Origin: an uncultured Erysipelotrichaceae bacterium
Lineage (GTDB): Bacteria > Bacillota_I > Bacilli_A > RF39 > UBA660
NCBI GenBank assembly: GCA_902789225.1
Contig: CADANC010000002.1
Location: 1-64,000 of the forward strand
Direction: 5' to 3'
DNA: 64,000 nucleotides
Shown: piece after piece, positions 54,601-61,921 of the stretch
Layout of the letters: every line of letters starts with the position of its first letter
Position numbering within the stretch: position 1 is the first letter of the stretch
Notes under the pieces: generated by a model
Told to the model about the DNA's origin: nothing
Seen by the model: only the letters and a program-made list of their open reading frames with translations
The model's database searches: none
Position numbers and translations under genes: made by a program

Positions 54601-56232
54601 AATTATTTTTCCGTTTTCTTCAACATTTTTTCTTCTTTGGAATTCTTTTTCTAATTGAAGAGAAATTTCTTTTGCTTCATCTAAGTTAGTTCCAAAATAT
54701 CTAGAGGATTTATCATCACTCCAAGAGTGAGGAACAACCTTTAAATATGACCATGTATTTTTTCTTAATTCATCTGTTAATAAAACAATTTTTAAATCTG
54801 TATATGAATGATAAGCAATCATTTGAAGAATTAATCCTTCAATAAATTTTTGTTTATTTTGAGCTGTTCCTATGATAGCTGCAACTTTATTTTTGATAAA
54901 TGAAACTGCTATAGGAACATTTTCTAATATTGTTGATTCTTGTCCTAATTTATATACTTCTTCTAATAGATTATCTTCATCTAATGAGAAGTGTTTTTCT
55001 GGAAATGATAATTTTCCTTGTAGTTCTGTTGAACCTATTCCTAATCTTAATGATAAGAAGTCATCTTGATCTAATTCTCTTTCCCATAATGATCTTTTCT
55101 TTTTAAAGATTATTTCTTCAGTTTGAGATAATGGTAGATAGTTATCAATAAGTATTTGACGTTGAATATTCATAGTACTCTTGATTTCTTCTCTCATCTC
55201 ATTGATATACTCTATATATTTTGTTTGTCTTAGAACTTCTCTTTTTCTTCTTTGTCTTTTTTGATATGCTCTATTAAGTACTGGTAGTAATAGCATACTT
55301 AATATCATTGCTCCACCCATGACAAGAGTTGGCATTGCTGAATCTATATCTTTTGTTCCGTCTATTACTCCTTGAAGAGAAGAGTAAACCATTGTCATAG
55401 ACATCATTGACATTGTTATCATTGGTCCAACTGTGAATATTGCTGGTGTTTTATCTTCTTCTTGTTTTCCTGGAGGACCATCAACTTGAATGTCAGCATC
55501 TTCAATCATTGTTTTAAATCGAGGTGCTCTATAGAAGTAATCTTCTTCTTTAAAGAACTCAATTTGTTCTTCTTCAGGATTATCTTGAACTGTTAGTTCT
55601 TGTACGATTGATCCTTGTATTTCAAATATATTATTATCAAAACTAACTAAATTACCAATATTATTAATCATTATAAAATCTGGCATTATAATTATTTTTA
55701 ATCCCATGATAAAAACAATATCGCCATAATTTAGTGCTTGAGTTCCGATAGAAGCATTGTTAACGTAAGTTCCATACTTACTGTTTAAATCTTGAATAAT
55801 CCATTGTTTATTACTATAAATTAATCTAGCATGTTGTCTAGATACTAATGGATGAGAATAAAAAATAGCTGAATTGTTATCATTTCCGATTAATAAATCT
55901 CCATCTTTTCTAGGTTGTAATCTAACTGATTCTTTTTCTATAGATGGTGAACAATATAAAATAACATATTCATTATCAGTATTTACTTTTAAGAAATATA
56001 GATGATAATCTTCTAAAATAGCTGATTTTAGTTCTTCATCACCATTCATAATCTTTGTTTCAAAGTCAGATTTAATTTTCCAGTGACCATGATACTCTTC
56101 TACATTGATTAGGTTTCTTTGATTGCCTAGATAGTCTGTATCTGTAATCCAGTAATTACCGCTAATTTCTGTAGGCAATGTAAAATTATAAATTTGTCTT
56201 TTTTTGATTAGCCTTACTATCACTAGGTTCAC
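51643..56232 (-). CDS. essC: EssC/YukBA-type FtsK-SpoIIIE ATPase of a type VII secretion system
   Basis: The 1529-residue motor ATPase of T7SSb. Residues 1-90 are a first, weak FHA-like domain and 105-190 a clear FHA (SRQHARLIYS at 131, NSKYGTYVN near 150). Two membrane helices follow (about 262-320). FtsK domain 1 has Walker A GMTGSGKS (721-728), then VLIDYKGGGLA and LLIISDEFAEL (Walker B). Domain 2 has GSQGAGK (Lys1075). Domain 3 (from about 1370) lacks a proper Walker A. Length fits EssC (about 1480-1500). The start is GTG at 56232 or, with a better AGGGGTGA site, GTG 56223. It leads the operon. Confidence 0.95.
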   Translation of the reverse strand: MNLVIVRLIKKRQIYNFTLPTEISGNYWITDTDYLGNQRNLINVEEYHGHWKIKSDFETKIMNGDEELKSAILEDYHLYFLKVNTDNEYVILYCSPSIEKESVRLQPRKDGDLLIGNDNNSAIFYSHPLVSRQHARLIYSNKQWIIQDLNSKYGTYVNNASIGTQALNYGDIVFIMGLKIIIMPDFIMINNIGNLVSFDNNIFEIQGSIVQELTVQDNPEEEQIEFFKEEDYFYRAPRFKTMIEDADIQVDGPPGKQEEDKTPAIFTVGPMITMSMMSMTMVYSSLQGVIDGTKDIDSAMPTLVMGGAMILSMLLLPVLNRAYQKRQRRKREVLRQTKYIEYINEMREEIKSTMNIQRQILIDNYLPLSQTEEIIFKKKRSLWERELDQDDFLSLRLGIGSTELQGKLSFPEKHFSLDEDNLLEEVYKLGQESTILENVPIAVSFIKNKVAAIIGTAQNKQKFIEGLILQMIAYHSYTDLKIVLLTDELRKNTWSYLKVVPHSWSDDKSSRYFGTNLDEAKEISLQLEKEFQRRKNVEENGKIILSEKDYHHYRPYYLIITDDYKAYRDLDILKDVCESPINYGFSLVVISPRLINIPNECETFISVGDKKSGVFENELVSNKQKEFIADYDDYLNMYEACKVLANVPIDMVKQSRALPNGITFLEMYNVGMVEQLNIQNRWKMNDPTKSLAVPVGLDKSQELFKLDLHERFHGPHGLIAGMTGSGKSEFIITYITSLAINFHPYEVQFVLIDYKGGGLAGVFENKDTGFKLPHLAGTITNLDTIEMSRSLASIQSELRRRQRLFNEARDKLNESTIDIYKYQSLYRKGQVDKPISHLLIISDEFAELKDQQPEFMDQLISTARIGRSLGVHLILATQKPSGVVNDQIWSNAKFRVCLRVQDRSDSMDMIKVPDAAELKNPGRFYLQVGYNELFALGQAAWAGAQYYPQEKRKKRVDKSIDILDNVGNNIKSLEEKNNEILIASKGEEITNLVKYIVDVAKEENIFVDKLWLDRIPDYIYVDELKKKYNYHAQKNNINPIIGEYDDPDNQKQGLLTLPLSNRGNTIIYGSQGAGKELALQSIIYNIITTHTPKEINLYLMDFGAETLTAFRKAPHVGEVILSTDEEKITNMFKMLDDVVEERKKLFIDYNGSYDFYINHGGRQIPTILIVINNVEAFIETYEAYEDRLGQLTRDCLKYGIIFLVSTNGANTVRYRLRQNFSQNVVLQFNDASDYGTILSGVRKKQPSKIYGRGLIAIDNGIYEFQTAYSYKEEKIADYIKVVCDKLSNFFGEERAKHIPILPEVVSRNFVSSMLGDLKTLPVGVYRDTLEISTINLQNNYMYLITGDDVTQEPSFLKGIISNLQATNSRVVILDSLSIIRGLNSENIIYDEDTCLDGFEQMKNIYNSKIGKQDDVMTVCVITGIKQLVNKFPADIKTKFSTLITEAQKTKTIKFVIVDTIDSIKQLAYEVWLKPSLDLSSAIWIGNGISNQFTLKVTTSSRLLRQELKEGFGYIIIKGKAFVIKLMSDE

Positions 56233-56258
56233 CCCTAATCCTTATTATCCTAATTTAA

Positions 56259-56287
56259 ATTATATCTATTTTTCGTTAAATTATCAA
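56259..56287 (-). promoter_or_regulatory. Promoter of the essC operon
   Basis: -35 TTGATA (56282-56287), 17-base spacer, -10 TATAAT (56259-56264) on the minus strand. Confidence 0.75.
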
Positions 56288-56345
56288 TATATAAAAAGAA
56301 AAAGATATACTTCGATATACTAATTTTTAATAGTAAATATTTTTT

Positions 56346-56377
56346 TATAGAAAAAAGTTCAACAATTTGAACTTTTT
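56346..56377 (-). terminator. Terminator of the nucleoside phosphorylase gene
   Basis: Eleven-pair stem (56352-56362 with 56367-56377), CAAT loop, T-run on the minus strand. Confidence 0.85.
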
Positions 56378-56403
56378 GTCTTGATTTAAACTAAATAAAT
56401 TGA

Positions 56404-57171
56404 TTAATCTTCTATATTTATAGCTAGTTTTATAGCTAATAATCCTATTTTTTCTTTATCACTTAATTTTTCACTATTTCCTAGAGATCTTTTATCCCAT
56501 TTTGCTGAATCTAAATTATCAGCAGCATAAAAGAATTGAAATATTTCTTTATTACGAAATTTAGCTAATGCTGATATAGCAGAACATTCCATATCAACAC
56601 AAATACAGCCTTCATTTTTTCTATTTGCGACTTTAGTTCTTGTTTCTCGATATGGAGCATCTATTGTCCAGACTTTGCCTACTTTATATGAATAATCATG
56701 TTCATTTAATAGTTTTATAAATTCATCTTGATATTTTGGATTAACCTCTACTTCTTTTGATGACTTCATATAATGATAGCTTGTTCCTTCATCGCGGACA
56801 GCACTATTTGGAATTATGATTGCTAGATCATCTATACTTCTATCTAGTACACCACATGTTCCAAATACAACCATTTTCTCAAGTCCCATCGCAAATACTT
56901 CTTCATATTGAACAATACAAGCTGATGCTCCAACTCTAGACATAAATAATGCTAGTTCATGTCCTTCATAGTTTATTTTATATATTGGTAATTTACCATT
57001 TCCATTTGAATTTAGTGCTATTTCAATACCATTAAACTTATCAACTAATTGATCAAATAATTTCTTAGAAAAACAAGTAACTCCTACTTTTGGAAATCCT
57101 TCTACAACATTTTCTACTTCATATGGGTCAAATGTTGAATTAATAGTTTCATCAAATTCTTCTAATATCAT
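56404..57171 (-). CDS. Nucleoside phosphorylase (uridine phosphorylase-like)
   Basis: Splits nucleosides with phosphate into base and ribose-1-phosphate (PNP_UDP family). The 255-residue protein has VVFGTCGVLDRSIDDLAIIIPNSAVRDEGTSYHY with the phosphate-binding loop, and VDMECSAISALAKF, the ribose-binding MExxA-type motif. The DEGTSYHY segment is typical of uridine phosphorylases. Base specificity is inferred. Confidence 0.88.
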   Translation of the reverse strand: MILEEFDETINSTFDPYEVENVVEGFPKVGVTCFSKKLFDQLVDKFNGIEIALNSNGNGKLPIYKINYEGHELALFMSRVGASACIVQYEEVFAMGLEKMVVFGTCGVLDRSIDDLAIIIPNSAVRDEGTSYHYMKSSKEVEVNPKYQDEFIKLLNEHDYSYKVGKVWTIDAPYRETRTKVANRKNEGCICVDMECSAISALAKFRNKEIFQFFYAADNLDSAKWDKRSLGNSEKLSDKEKIGLLAIKLAINIED

Positions 57172-57208
57172 ATTATCACTTCCTGGATCGATTATATCAT
57201 AAAGATTT

Positions 57209-58249
57209 TTAATTATCTTTATTCATTTTTTTCTTCTTAGGATCTACTTTTTTTGTAGGTAAATTATAATGTTGTAATCCATTATATGCTTCATATGCAT
57301 AACCATATACTTCAAGTCCTGATCCTGCATATTCTCTTATACCCATATCTATAACTTTATTATTTAATTCTTCTAATTCTTTTTTTAATACTTCATTTCT
57401 ATTTACTGATAATCCGAAATTCCAACCAATAAAATGATCTAAAAAGTGATTAATATAGTACTTATTTGCTTCATCGAAATTTGTTTCATTTAATTTTTGA
57501 TTTCTAATTACTTTTTCAGTAATAACTAATTCTGCTTTTCCATGATAATCTTCACAAATATCATCTGTTAATTCTAGCATGAAATAATATGGATCTAATA
57601 CAATTCTGCTATCTAGTGCTTGATTATATAATTTGACCATTTGTCTAATAATTTCATCCAAATTAGATATTTGACTATACTCACTCCTATTATCAAGTAC
57701 TAATTTTTCATTTTTATAAAAACTAAACGCGCATGTAGGTTCACCATCATTTAGTGGATAAAAGAAAACTAGATTACTAGATATATCAAATGCATTAACA
57801 TTTTCTTTTTTTTGTTTTTTTAAATCATGAAGAGCAAATTTTAAATCTAGAGACTCTGCTATATCTCGTACTTGATCTAATTCATTATCTTTTTCTAATA
57901 AAGTATTCAATTTCTTTTTTATTTTATCTTTGTCTAAGTCATAATAAAACTCATTACCATTACTATCTACTGCACATTCATAATTTTCCATTTCTGAAAT
58001 AGGTTTAATAATTATAGGAATCTCAGAATCTGGTTTTCTATTTTCACGTTCTATAATTAAGTCTTTATTCCACCAATCATAAACACTAATTGCATAGGCA
58101 ATACCATCTTCAGCAACAACTGCACAATACTGTCTTGGATCTGCATCTAGCAACTCTTTTATATCAATATCATTAGACCATATAGCCCTCAAAACTCTGT
58201 ATTCATATATTTCATTACCATCACAGTCATAGCCTAATACTCTGCTCAT
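57209..58249 (-). CDS. Conserved-looking hypothetical cytoplasmic protein
   Basis: The 346-residue protein has no membrane segment. The N-terminal part (1-100) is beta-rich (GNEIYEYRVLRAIWSND, YDWWNKDLII), followed by helices, and it ends with a basic tail (KKVDPKKKKMNKDN). Tyr/Trp-rich segments and an ALHDLKKQKKENVNAFDISSN middle do not match a family I know. GAGGTGATACT precedes the ATG. Confidence 0.6.
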   Translation of the reverse strand: MSRVLGYDCDGNEIYEYRVLRAIWSNDIDIKELLDADPRQYCAVVAEDGIAYAISVYDWWNKDLIIERENRKPDSEIPIIIKPISEMENYECAVDSNGNEFYYDLDKDKIKKKLNTLLEKDNELDQVRDIAESLDLKFALHDLKKQKKENVNAFDISSNLVFFYPLNDGEPTCAFSFYKNEKLVLDNRSEYSQISNLDEIIRQMVKLYNQALDSRIVLDPYYFMLELTDDICEDYHGKAELVITEKVIRNQKLNETNFDEANKYYINHFLDHFIGWNFGLSVNRNEVLKKELEELNNKVIDMGIREYAGSGLEVYGYAYEAYNGLQHYNLPTKKVDPKKKKMNKDN

Positions 58250-58303
58250 AGTATCACCTCATTTAATTTATTATTATAACATATTAACGGTTTTATAATT
58301 AAA

Positions 58304-58331
58304 TAAAAAAAGTCTAAATATTAGACTTTTT
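58304..58331 (-). terminator. Terminator of the cupin gene
   Basis: Eleven-pair stem (58307-58317 with 58321-58331), loop ATA, T-run on the minus strand. Confidence 0.85.
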
Positions 58332-58674
58332 ACTCTACTACTTTATATTGTTCAGGGCTCCACGCTGGTGAACATGACATAGACACTTTACAATAGTCTG
58401 CTTTCCAATAATATTTTTTATTATTTTCTATTAAAATAGCATCACCTTGTGAAAAATTTATGGTTTGATCTTCAAAATAAAGTTCTCCTGATCCTTCAAG
58501 TATATAAATTAATTCTTTGCTTACTAAATTAATGCAATATCCAGATTCAGGATATCTTCCTGTTATAGTTGCTACTCCTATATCAATATCTTTATCTCCA
58601 AAAGAGTATTCTATAGTTTTACAATTATCATTATTAGTGCCAATAATAGCATCATCTTTTTTTATAATTTTCAT
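58330..58674 (-). CDS. Small cupin-domain protein
   Basis: The 114-residue protein is one cupin barrel: ELIYILEGSGELYFEDQTINFSQGDAILIENNKKYYW spans both cupin motifs, though the usual metal histidines are largely replaced. It may bind a small ligand rather than a metal. It is a single gene between terminators. AAAGGTAAATAG precedes the ATG. Confidence 0.78.
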   Translation of the reverse strand: MKIIKKDDAIIGTNNDNCKTIEYSFGDKDIDIGVATITGRYPESGYCINLVSKELIYILEGSGELYFEDQTINFSQGDAILIENNKKYYWKADYCKVSMSCSPAWSPEQYKVVE

Positions 58675-58799
58675 AACTATTTACCTTTCACTTAATATTA
58701 TTTATTACATGAAATAATATATCTTTTATTTAATTATACAACATAATTATATTTTGTTAACAATTGTAGTTTATTATTACTTTATATAAATAGGCATAA

Positions 58800-58824
58800 A
58801 AAAAAGCCCATTTTGTGGGCTTTT
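58800..58824 (-). terminator. Terminator of rplM-rpsI
   Basis: Nine-pair GC-containing stem (58802-58810 with 58816-58824) 10 bases past the rpsI stop; T-run on the minus strand. Confidence 0.9.
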
Positions 58825-58833
58825 AAAAACTTC

Positions 58834-59259
58834 TTAACGTTTACTAAATTGTGGTGCACGACGTGCTTTTTTCAAACCTGGTTTCTTACGTTCTTTCTTA
58901 CGAGAATCTCTTGTAATGAAACCATTAACTTTTAATACTTTTCTAAAACTATTATCAGAATCTGCTGGTGTTGAACTATCTAATTGTAATAAAGCTCTTG
59001 TAATTCCTAAACGAATTGCTCCAGCTTGTCCAGTAGTTCCTCCACCTTTTACTTCAGCTACTACATCATATAATTCACGAGTGTTAGTAACATCTAATGG
59101 TTGGCATAGGTCCATAACTAAGATTTTATTAGTAAAATATTCATCAACGTCTTTTCCGTTAACTGTTATTTTTCCTGTTCCAGGAATTAATTTAACTCTG
59201 GCTACACTAGTTTTTCTATGTCCAGTACCAGTATAAACATTCATTTTTTCTTTTGCCAT
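58834..59259 (-). CDS. rpsI: 30S ribosomal protein S9
   Basis: The 141-residue protein shows the S9 pattern: [45 protein letters not shown] and the C-terminal [11 protein letters not shown], the tail that reaches the P-site tRNA. An N-terminal extension of about ten residues accounts for the extra length. It lies 8 bases after rplM with a GGAGGG site. Confidence 0.98.
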   Translation of the reverse strand: MAKEKMNVYTGTGHRKTSVARVKLIPGTGKITVNGKDVDEYFTNKILVMDLCQPLDVTNTRELYDVVAEVKGGGTTGQAGAIRLGITRALLQLDSSTPADSDNSFRKVLKVNGFITRDSRKKERKKPGLKKARRAPQFSKR

Positions 59260-59267
59260 AAACCCTC

Positions 59268-59699
59268 CTATTTAACCTCTAAAGCAACTGGTTTTTGTGC
59301 TTCATGTTTATGAGTTGCTCCAGCATATACGAATAATTTTTTTGCCATTTGTCTACCTAATCTATTATGAGGTAACATACCCTTAACAGCACGTTCTACC
59401 ATTTCTTCTGGATATCTTTCTCTCATAACTTTAGCAGTTCTTTCTCTTAGTCCACCTGCATACATTGAATGGTTGTAATACATTTTAGTATTTTCTTTAT
59501 TACCTGTTAATAATACTTTTTCAGCATTAATAATGATAATATTGTCTCCGCAATCAATGTGAGGAGTATAAGTTGGTTTGTTTTTTCCACGTAAGTATGT
59601 TGCTGCTAAAGCTGCTACTCTACCTAGAGCTTTTCCTTCAGCATCAATAACATACCAATCACGTTTAATAGTTTCTTTTTTTTGCATATAACTTGTCAT
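59268..59699 (-). CDS. rplM: 50S ribosomal protein L13
   Basis: The 143-residue protein has the L13 features: [41 protein letters not shown], and [24 protein letters not shown]. It heads rplM-rpsI with its own promoter and a structured leader. In most Firmicutes truA directly precedes it; here four unknown genes intervene. Confidence 0.98.
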   Translation of the reverse strand: MTSYMQKKETIKRDWYVIDAEGKALGRVAALAATYLRGKNKPTYTPHIDCGDNIIIINAEKVLLTGNKENTKMYYNHSMYAGGLRERTAKVMRERYPEEMVERAVKGMLPHNRLGRQMAKKLFVYAGATHKHEAQKPVALEVK

Positions 59700-59766
59700 A
59701 TTATTTCTCCTTATTACTAAATTAGACCCGGTATCTAATTTGCGTGGGGATCTCTAAATGTACCGA
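59700..59766 (-). promoter_or_regulatory. rplM leader, probable L13 autoregulatory structure
   Basis: The 5' leader on the minus strand can fold as AAATTAGA paired with TCTAATTT (hairpin around a TACCGGG loop) or, alternatively, with AGATCCC paired with GGGTCT, so two exclusive structures exist. This resembles the known Firmicutes L13 leader, in which free L13 represses its own operon. Specific family membership was not tested. Confidence 0.6.
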
Positions 59767-59771
59767 TTATG

Positions 59772-59800
59772 ATTATACTAAAAAAAGTATTAAAAATCAA
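59772..59800 (-). promoter_or_regulatory. Promoter of rplM-rpsI
   Basis: -35 TTGATT (59795-59800), 17-base spacer, -10 TATAAT (59772-59777). The -35 lies inside the terminator hairpin of the preceding gene. Confidence 0.75.
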
Positions 59801-59808
59801 TACTTTTT
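59776..59808 (-). terminator. Terminator of the inserted four-gene block
   Basis: Ten-pair stem (59782-59791 with 59799-59808) right after the 59811 stop, T-run on the minus strand. It overlaps the rplM promoter. Confidence 0.8.
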
Positions 59809-59810
59809 CT

Positions 59811-60287
59811 TTATATTATATACTTTTTATGCTTTTCAGATGTCCTTCTAATAAACTCTGATTCTAGTAGATTATCCCTAACTGTACAATCTAATGTTTC
59901 TTTTGATTTTACTAATCCTTTTTTATCTGTTCTAATTAAACCTAACTCATCATAATATGATATTTCTTTTTCTTCTTCTTTGAATATTGTTGCTTCATAT
60001 GGATTAGTAATTCTAATTGTTCCATTTATTATATTAGCTAACTCAATTTTTTCTTCAGGAGATGATTCTACACATGATGATTGAGTAATAGTCATTTCGA
60101 TTGAATCTCCTGATAAAATACCATCAATTTTTAGTATTATTTCATCAATTGGTTTTGTTACTTTAACGTTTATATCAGCATTATTAAATGATACTTTTAT
60201 ATCTTCTTCATCTAAGTAATTAGATATTGGTTGATTTGATAATAAATCAACTACTTCTAATGTTTTATTAGTTACTATTTCTTTCAT
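59811..60287 (-). CDS. Unknown beta-rich protein, last gene of the truA-rplM insert
   Basis: The 158-residue protein has no signal peptide or membrane helix. Its middle is beta-rich (VSFNNADINVKVTKPIDEIILKIDG, DSIEMTITQSSC, NGTIRITNPYEATIF) and the end is charged and helical (LLESEFIRRTSEKHKKYII). There are two cysteines. It begins one base after the stop of the previous gene with no clear RBS, so its translation is coupled. I recognise no family. Confidence 0.65.
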   Translation of the reverse strand: MKEIVTNKTLEVVDLLSNQPISNYLDEEDIKVSFNNADINVKVTKPIDEIILKIDGILSGDSIEMTITQSSCVESSPEEKIELANIINGTIRITNPYEATIFKEEEKEISYYDELGLIRTDKKGLVKSKETLDCTVRDNLLESEFIRRTSEKHKKYII

Positions 60288-60288
60288 A

Positions 60289-60618
60289 TTATTTTGTTAA
60301 TATCTTTGGTGAAGAAGTTAATTCTTGATCTCCTAAATCACATAAACGAGCTAATTCTTCATCAGATAAACTTTCAATATATGCTTTAGTATCATTTATT
60401 TCTGCTGCTTGAGCTGATAAACCACTTAAACAGTTTGCAGCTACTGTTGCTCCTGTACAAACTAGTGATGAAGTTAAATCTTTTCTTGCAGCTTTTGTAT
60501 CTATTAAAAAGTCATCTCCATCTTTAATTATTGGATAACCTCCAACAGAAACAGTTGATGCTGTTGCTCCTCCTGCTATAGCTACTCCTGTTGTTGTTTG
60601 TAATGTTGATAATACCAT
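60289..60618 (-). CDS. Unknown small protein with AYIESLSDEELARL motif
   Basis: The 109-residue protein starts at ATG 60618, chosen for its GGAGG site; the frame opens further upstream inside the previous gene. It has an Ala/Gly/Thr-rich, weakly hydrophobic N-terminal half (TTTGVAIAGGATASTVSVGG), two cysteines, and near the end the motif AYIESLSDEELARL, shared with the 103-residue protein at 61599. A small leaderless secreted or membrane-associated peptide is possible. No family is recognised. Confidence 0.7.
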   Translation of the reverse strand: MVLSTLQTTTGVAIAGGATASTVSVGGYPIIKDGDDFLIDTKAARKDLTSSLVCTGATVAANCLSGLSAQAAEINDTKAYIESLSDEELARLCDLGDQELTSSPKILTK

Positions 60619-60619
60619 A

Positions 60620-61513
60620 TTATATTCCTCCTTTTTTTCTTGTTTTAGCATTAATTGCATTTCTTTTTGACATAGTACTTAGTGCTAATTGTCTCAATTC
60701 AGCTAATGCTTCTTTGTCATCCCCAACACTAGCAATTATTTCATCCATTGTTGGTAATCTATCTTCAGTTTTTGCAAGTTCTTTACTAATTATAGAAGAT
60801 ACTTTTCCATATTTTTTAATATTAGTTTTTGCTCTTGTTTCTTCTATTTTCTTTAATTTTTCTTCTTTTTGTTTAAATCTATAAATATTACAATTTTGGA
60901 TATTTACACATTGAAAATTAATAAATGTAGAAGCAAGTTCATATGCTACTAAAGGTGTTGTAATAGGAAATGCTACTGATAATCCTGTAAATATAGGGAG
61001 GAAAACTGCATTTCTTTTTAATCCATTCATATGAACTCTTTTGTTATATTCTAGATATGATAACATCTCTGTTGGTCTATCTAGATCCATATGATAGTTT
61101 CTATTTTGTGATAGGTAGTATTCTTTTCTCATTAATATTTTATTAGATTGAACATTTTTCTTAATTACTTCTTCAGGAATAATTCTTTGTTTTATTCTTT
61201 TTAACTTTCTATTCGCTCTTTGTTTAATTTTATTCTTTTTCTCTTCAGAAGTAGTTTTAGATAATTTCTTGATAGTGTCTTCTTTTATTTTGTTATATTT
61301 TTTTAGTGATTTTTTAGAAGATTCTAATTCTTTTTTACCTATCCAGTCATATAATTTATCCATATGTTCAATGTATCTAGGTATAAATCTTCTTATGAAT
61401 TTAAATTTTAATTCTTCTGCTTTGAATACAACCTTTTGGAACTTATCTGCTCCTAGTTTCTTACATAATTCAATTTTTTTGTTGTAATCTATTTTTTCTT
61501 CTACACTTTTCAT
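60620..61513 (-). CDS. Unknown basic coiled-coil protein with a membrane hairpin
   Basis: The 297-residue protein is highly basic and coiled coil in its first half (GKKELESSKKSLKKYNKIKE, KQRANRKLKRIKQRIIPEEVI), then has a hydrophobic hairpin (about 169-195: NAVFLPIFTGLSVAFPITTPLVAYELASTF) and a charged tail. It has a near-consensus promoter of its own (61548-61576) and a very strong AGGGGG ribosome-binding site enclosed in an inverted repeat. Gene 60289 starts 2 bases before its stop region. Function unknown. Confidence 0.7.
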   Translation of the reverse strand: MKSVEEKIDYNKKIELCKKLGADKFQKVVFKAEELKFKFIRRFIPRYIEHMDKLYDWIGKKELESSKKSLKKYNKIKEDTIKKLSKTTSEEKKNKIKQRANRKLKRIKQRIIPEEVIKKNVQSNKILMRKEYYLSQNRNYHMDLDRPTEMLSYLEYNKRVHMNGLKRNAVFLPIFTGLSVAFPITTPLVAYELASTFINFQCVNIQNCNIYRFKQKEEKLKKIEETRAKTNIKKYGKVSSIISKELAKTEDRLPTMDEIIASVGDDKEALAELRQLALSTMSKRNAINAKTRKKGGI

Positions 61514-61535
61514 CTGATAAACCCCCTTATATCAG
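61514..61535 (-). promoter_or_regulatory. RBS hairpin of the 61513 gene
   Basis: CTGATA and TATCAG flank TAAGGGGGTT directly before the ATG, so the Shine-Dalgarno sits in the loop of a six-pair stem. AGGGGGTT is complementary over eight bases to the C-rich seed of the 11638-11731 small RNA. Confidence 0.6.
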
Positions 61536-61547
61536 ATTTCGCGCTAT

Positions 61548-61576
61548 ATTATACCACATTTTTTGTATTTAGTCAA
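61548..61576 (-). promoter_or_regulatory. Promoter of the 61513-59811 block
   Basis: -35 TTGACT (61571-61576), 17-base spacer, extended -10 TGG-TATAAT (61548-61553, TG at 61555-61556). The -35 overlaps the T-run of the upstream terminator. Confidence 0.8.
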
Positions 61577-61602
61577 AAAAATAGAAGTATAACTACTTCT
61601 AT
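61574..61602 (-). terminator. Terminator of the truA-61599 unit
   Basis: Nine-pair stem (61581-61589 with 61594-61602), TAAC loop, seven-T run on the minus strand; the stop codon lies inside. Confidence 0.85.
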
Positions 61603-61910
61603 GATTTAGTATTAATATATACTTTTGCTTTACTATTTTCATCTATAGTATTATCTATTTCATTTGTTAATTTTGCTAGTTCATCATCAGACAATGATTC
61701 TACATAAGCTGCTGTTTGATAATAATTACTGTAATCAACTCCACCGCCTGCGAATGATGAAGCTGTAGTTGCAGTAGAACCTAGAGATGTGGTTAGTGTT
61801 TGTAAATTTTGATCATCTGTAAGTGAAGGTGCTGCTGTTACAGTAGTTGTAGTTAACGCTGCTGGTGAAGGTACTAATGTTATTGTTAGTCCTGGTAATA
61901 ATGTATCCAT
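61599..61910 (-). CDS. Unknown small protein with AYVESLSDDELAKL motif
   Basis: The 103-residue protein has a Thr/Ala/Leu-rich first half (LTITLVPSPAALTTTTVTAAP) with little charge, and a C-terminal AYVESLSDDELAKL motif matching AYIESLSDEELARL in the 60289 protein. The two are otherwise different, so the motif is likely the functional part. It begins 11 bases after truA with an AAAGGAG site and is in the truA transcription unit. No family recognised. Confidence 0.7.
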   Translation of the reverse strand: MDTLLPGLTITLVPSPAALTTTTVTAAPSLTDDQNLQTLTTSLGSTATTASSFAGGGVDYSNYYQTAAYVESLSDDELAKLTNEIDNTIDENSKAKVYINTKS

Positions 61911-61921
61911 AGTGCTCCTTT

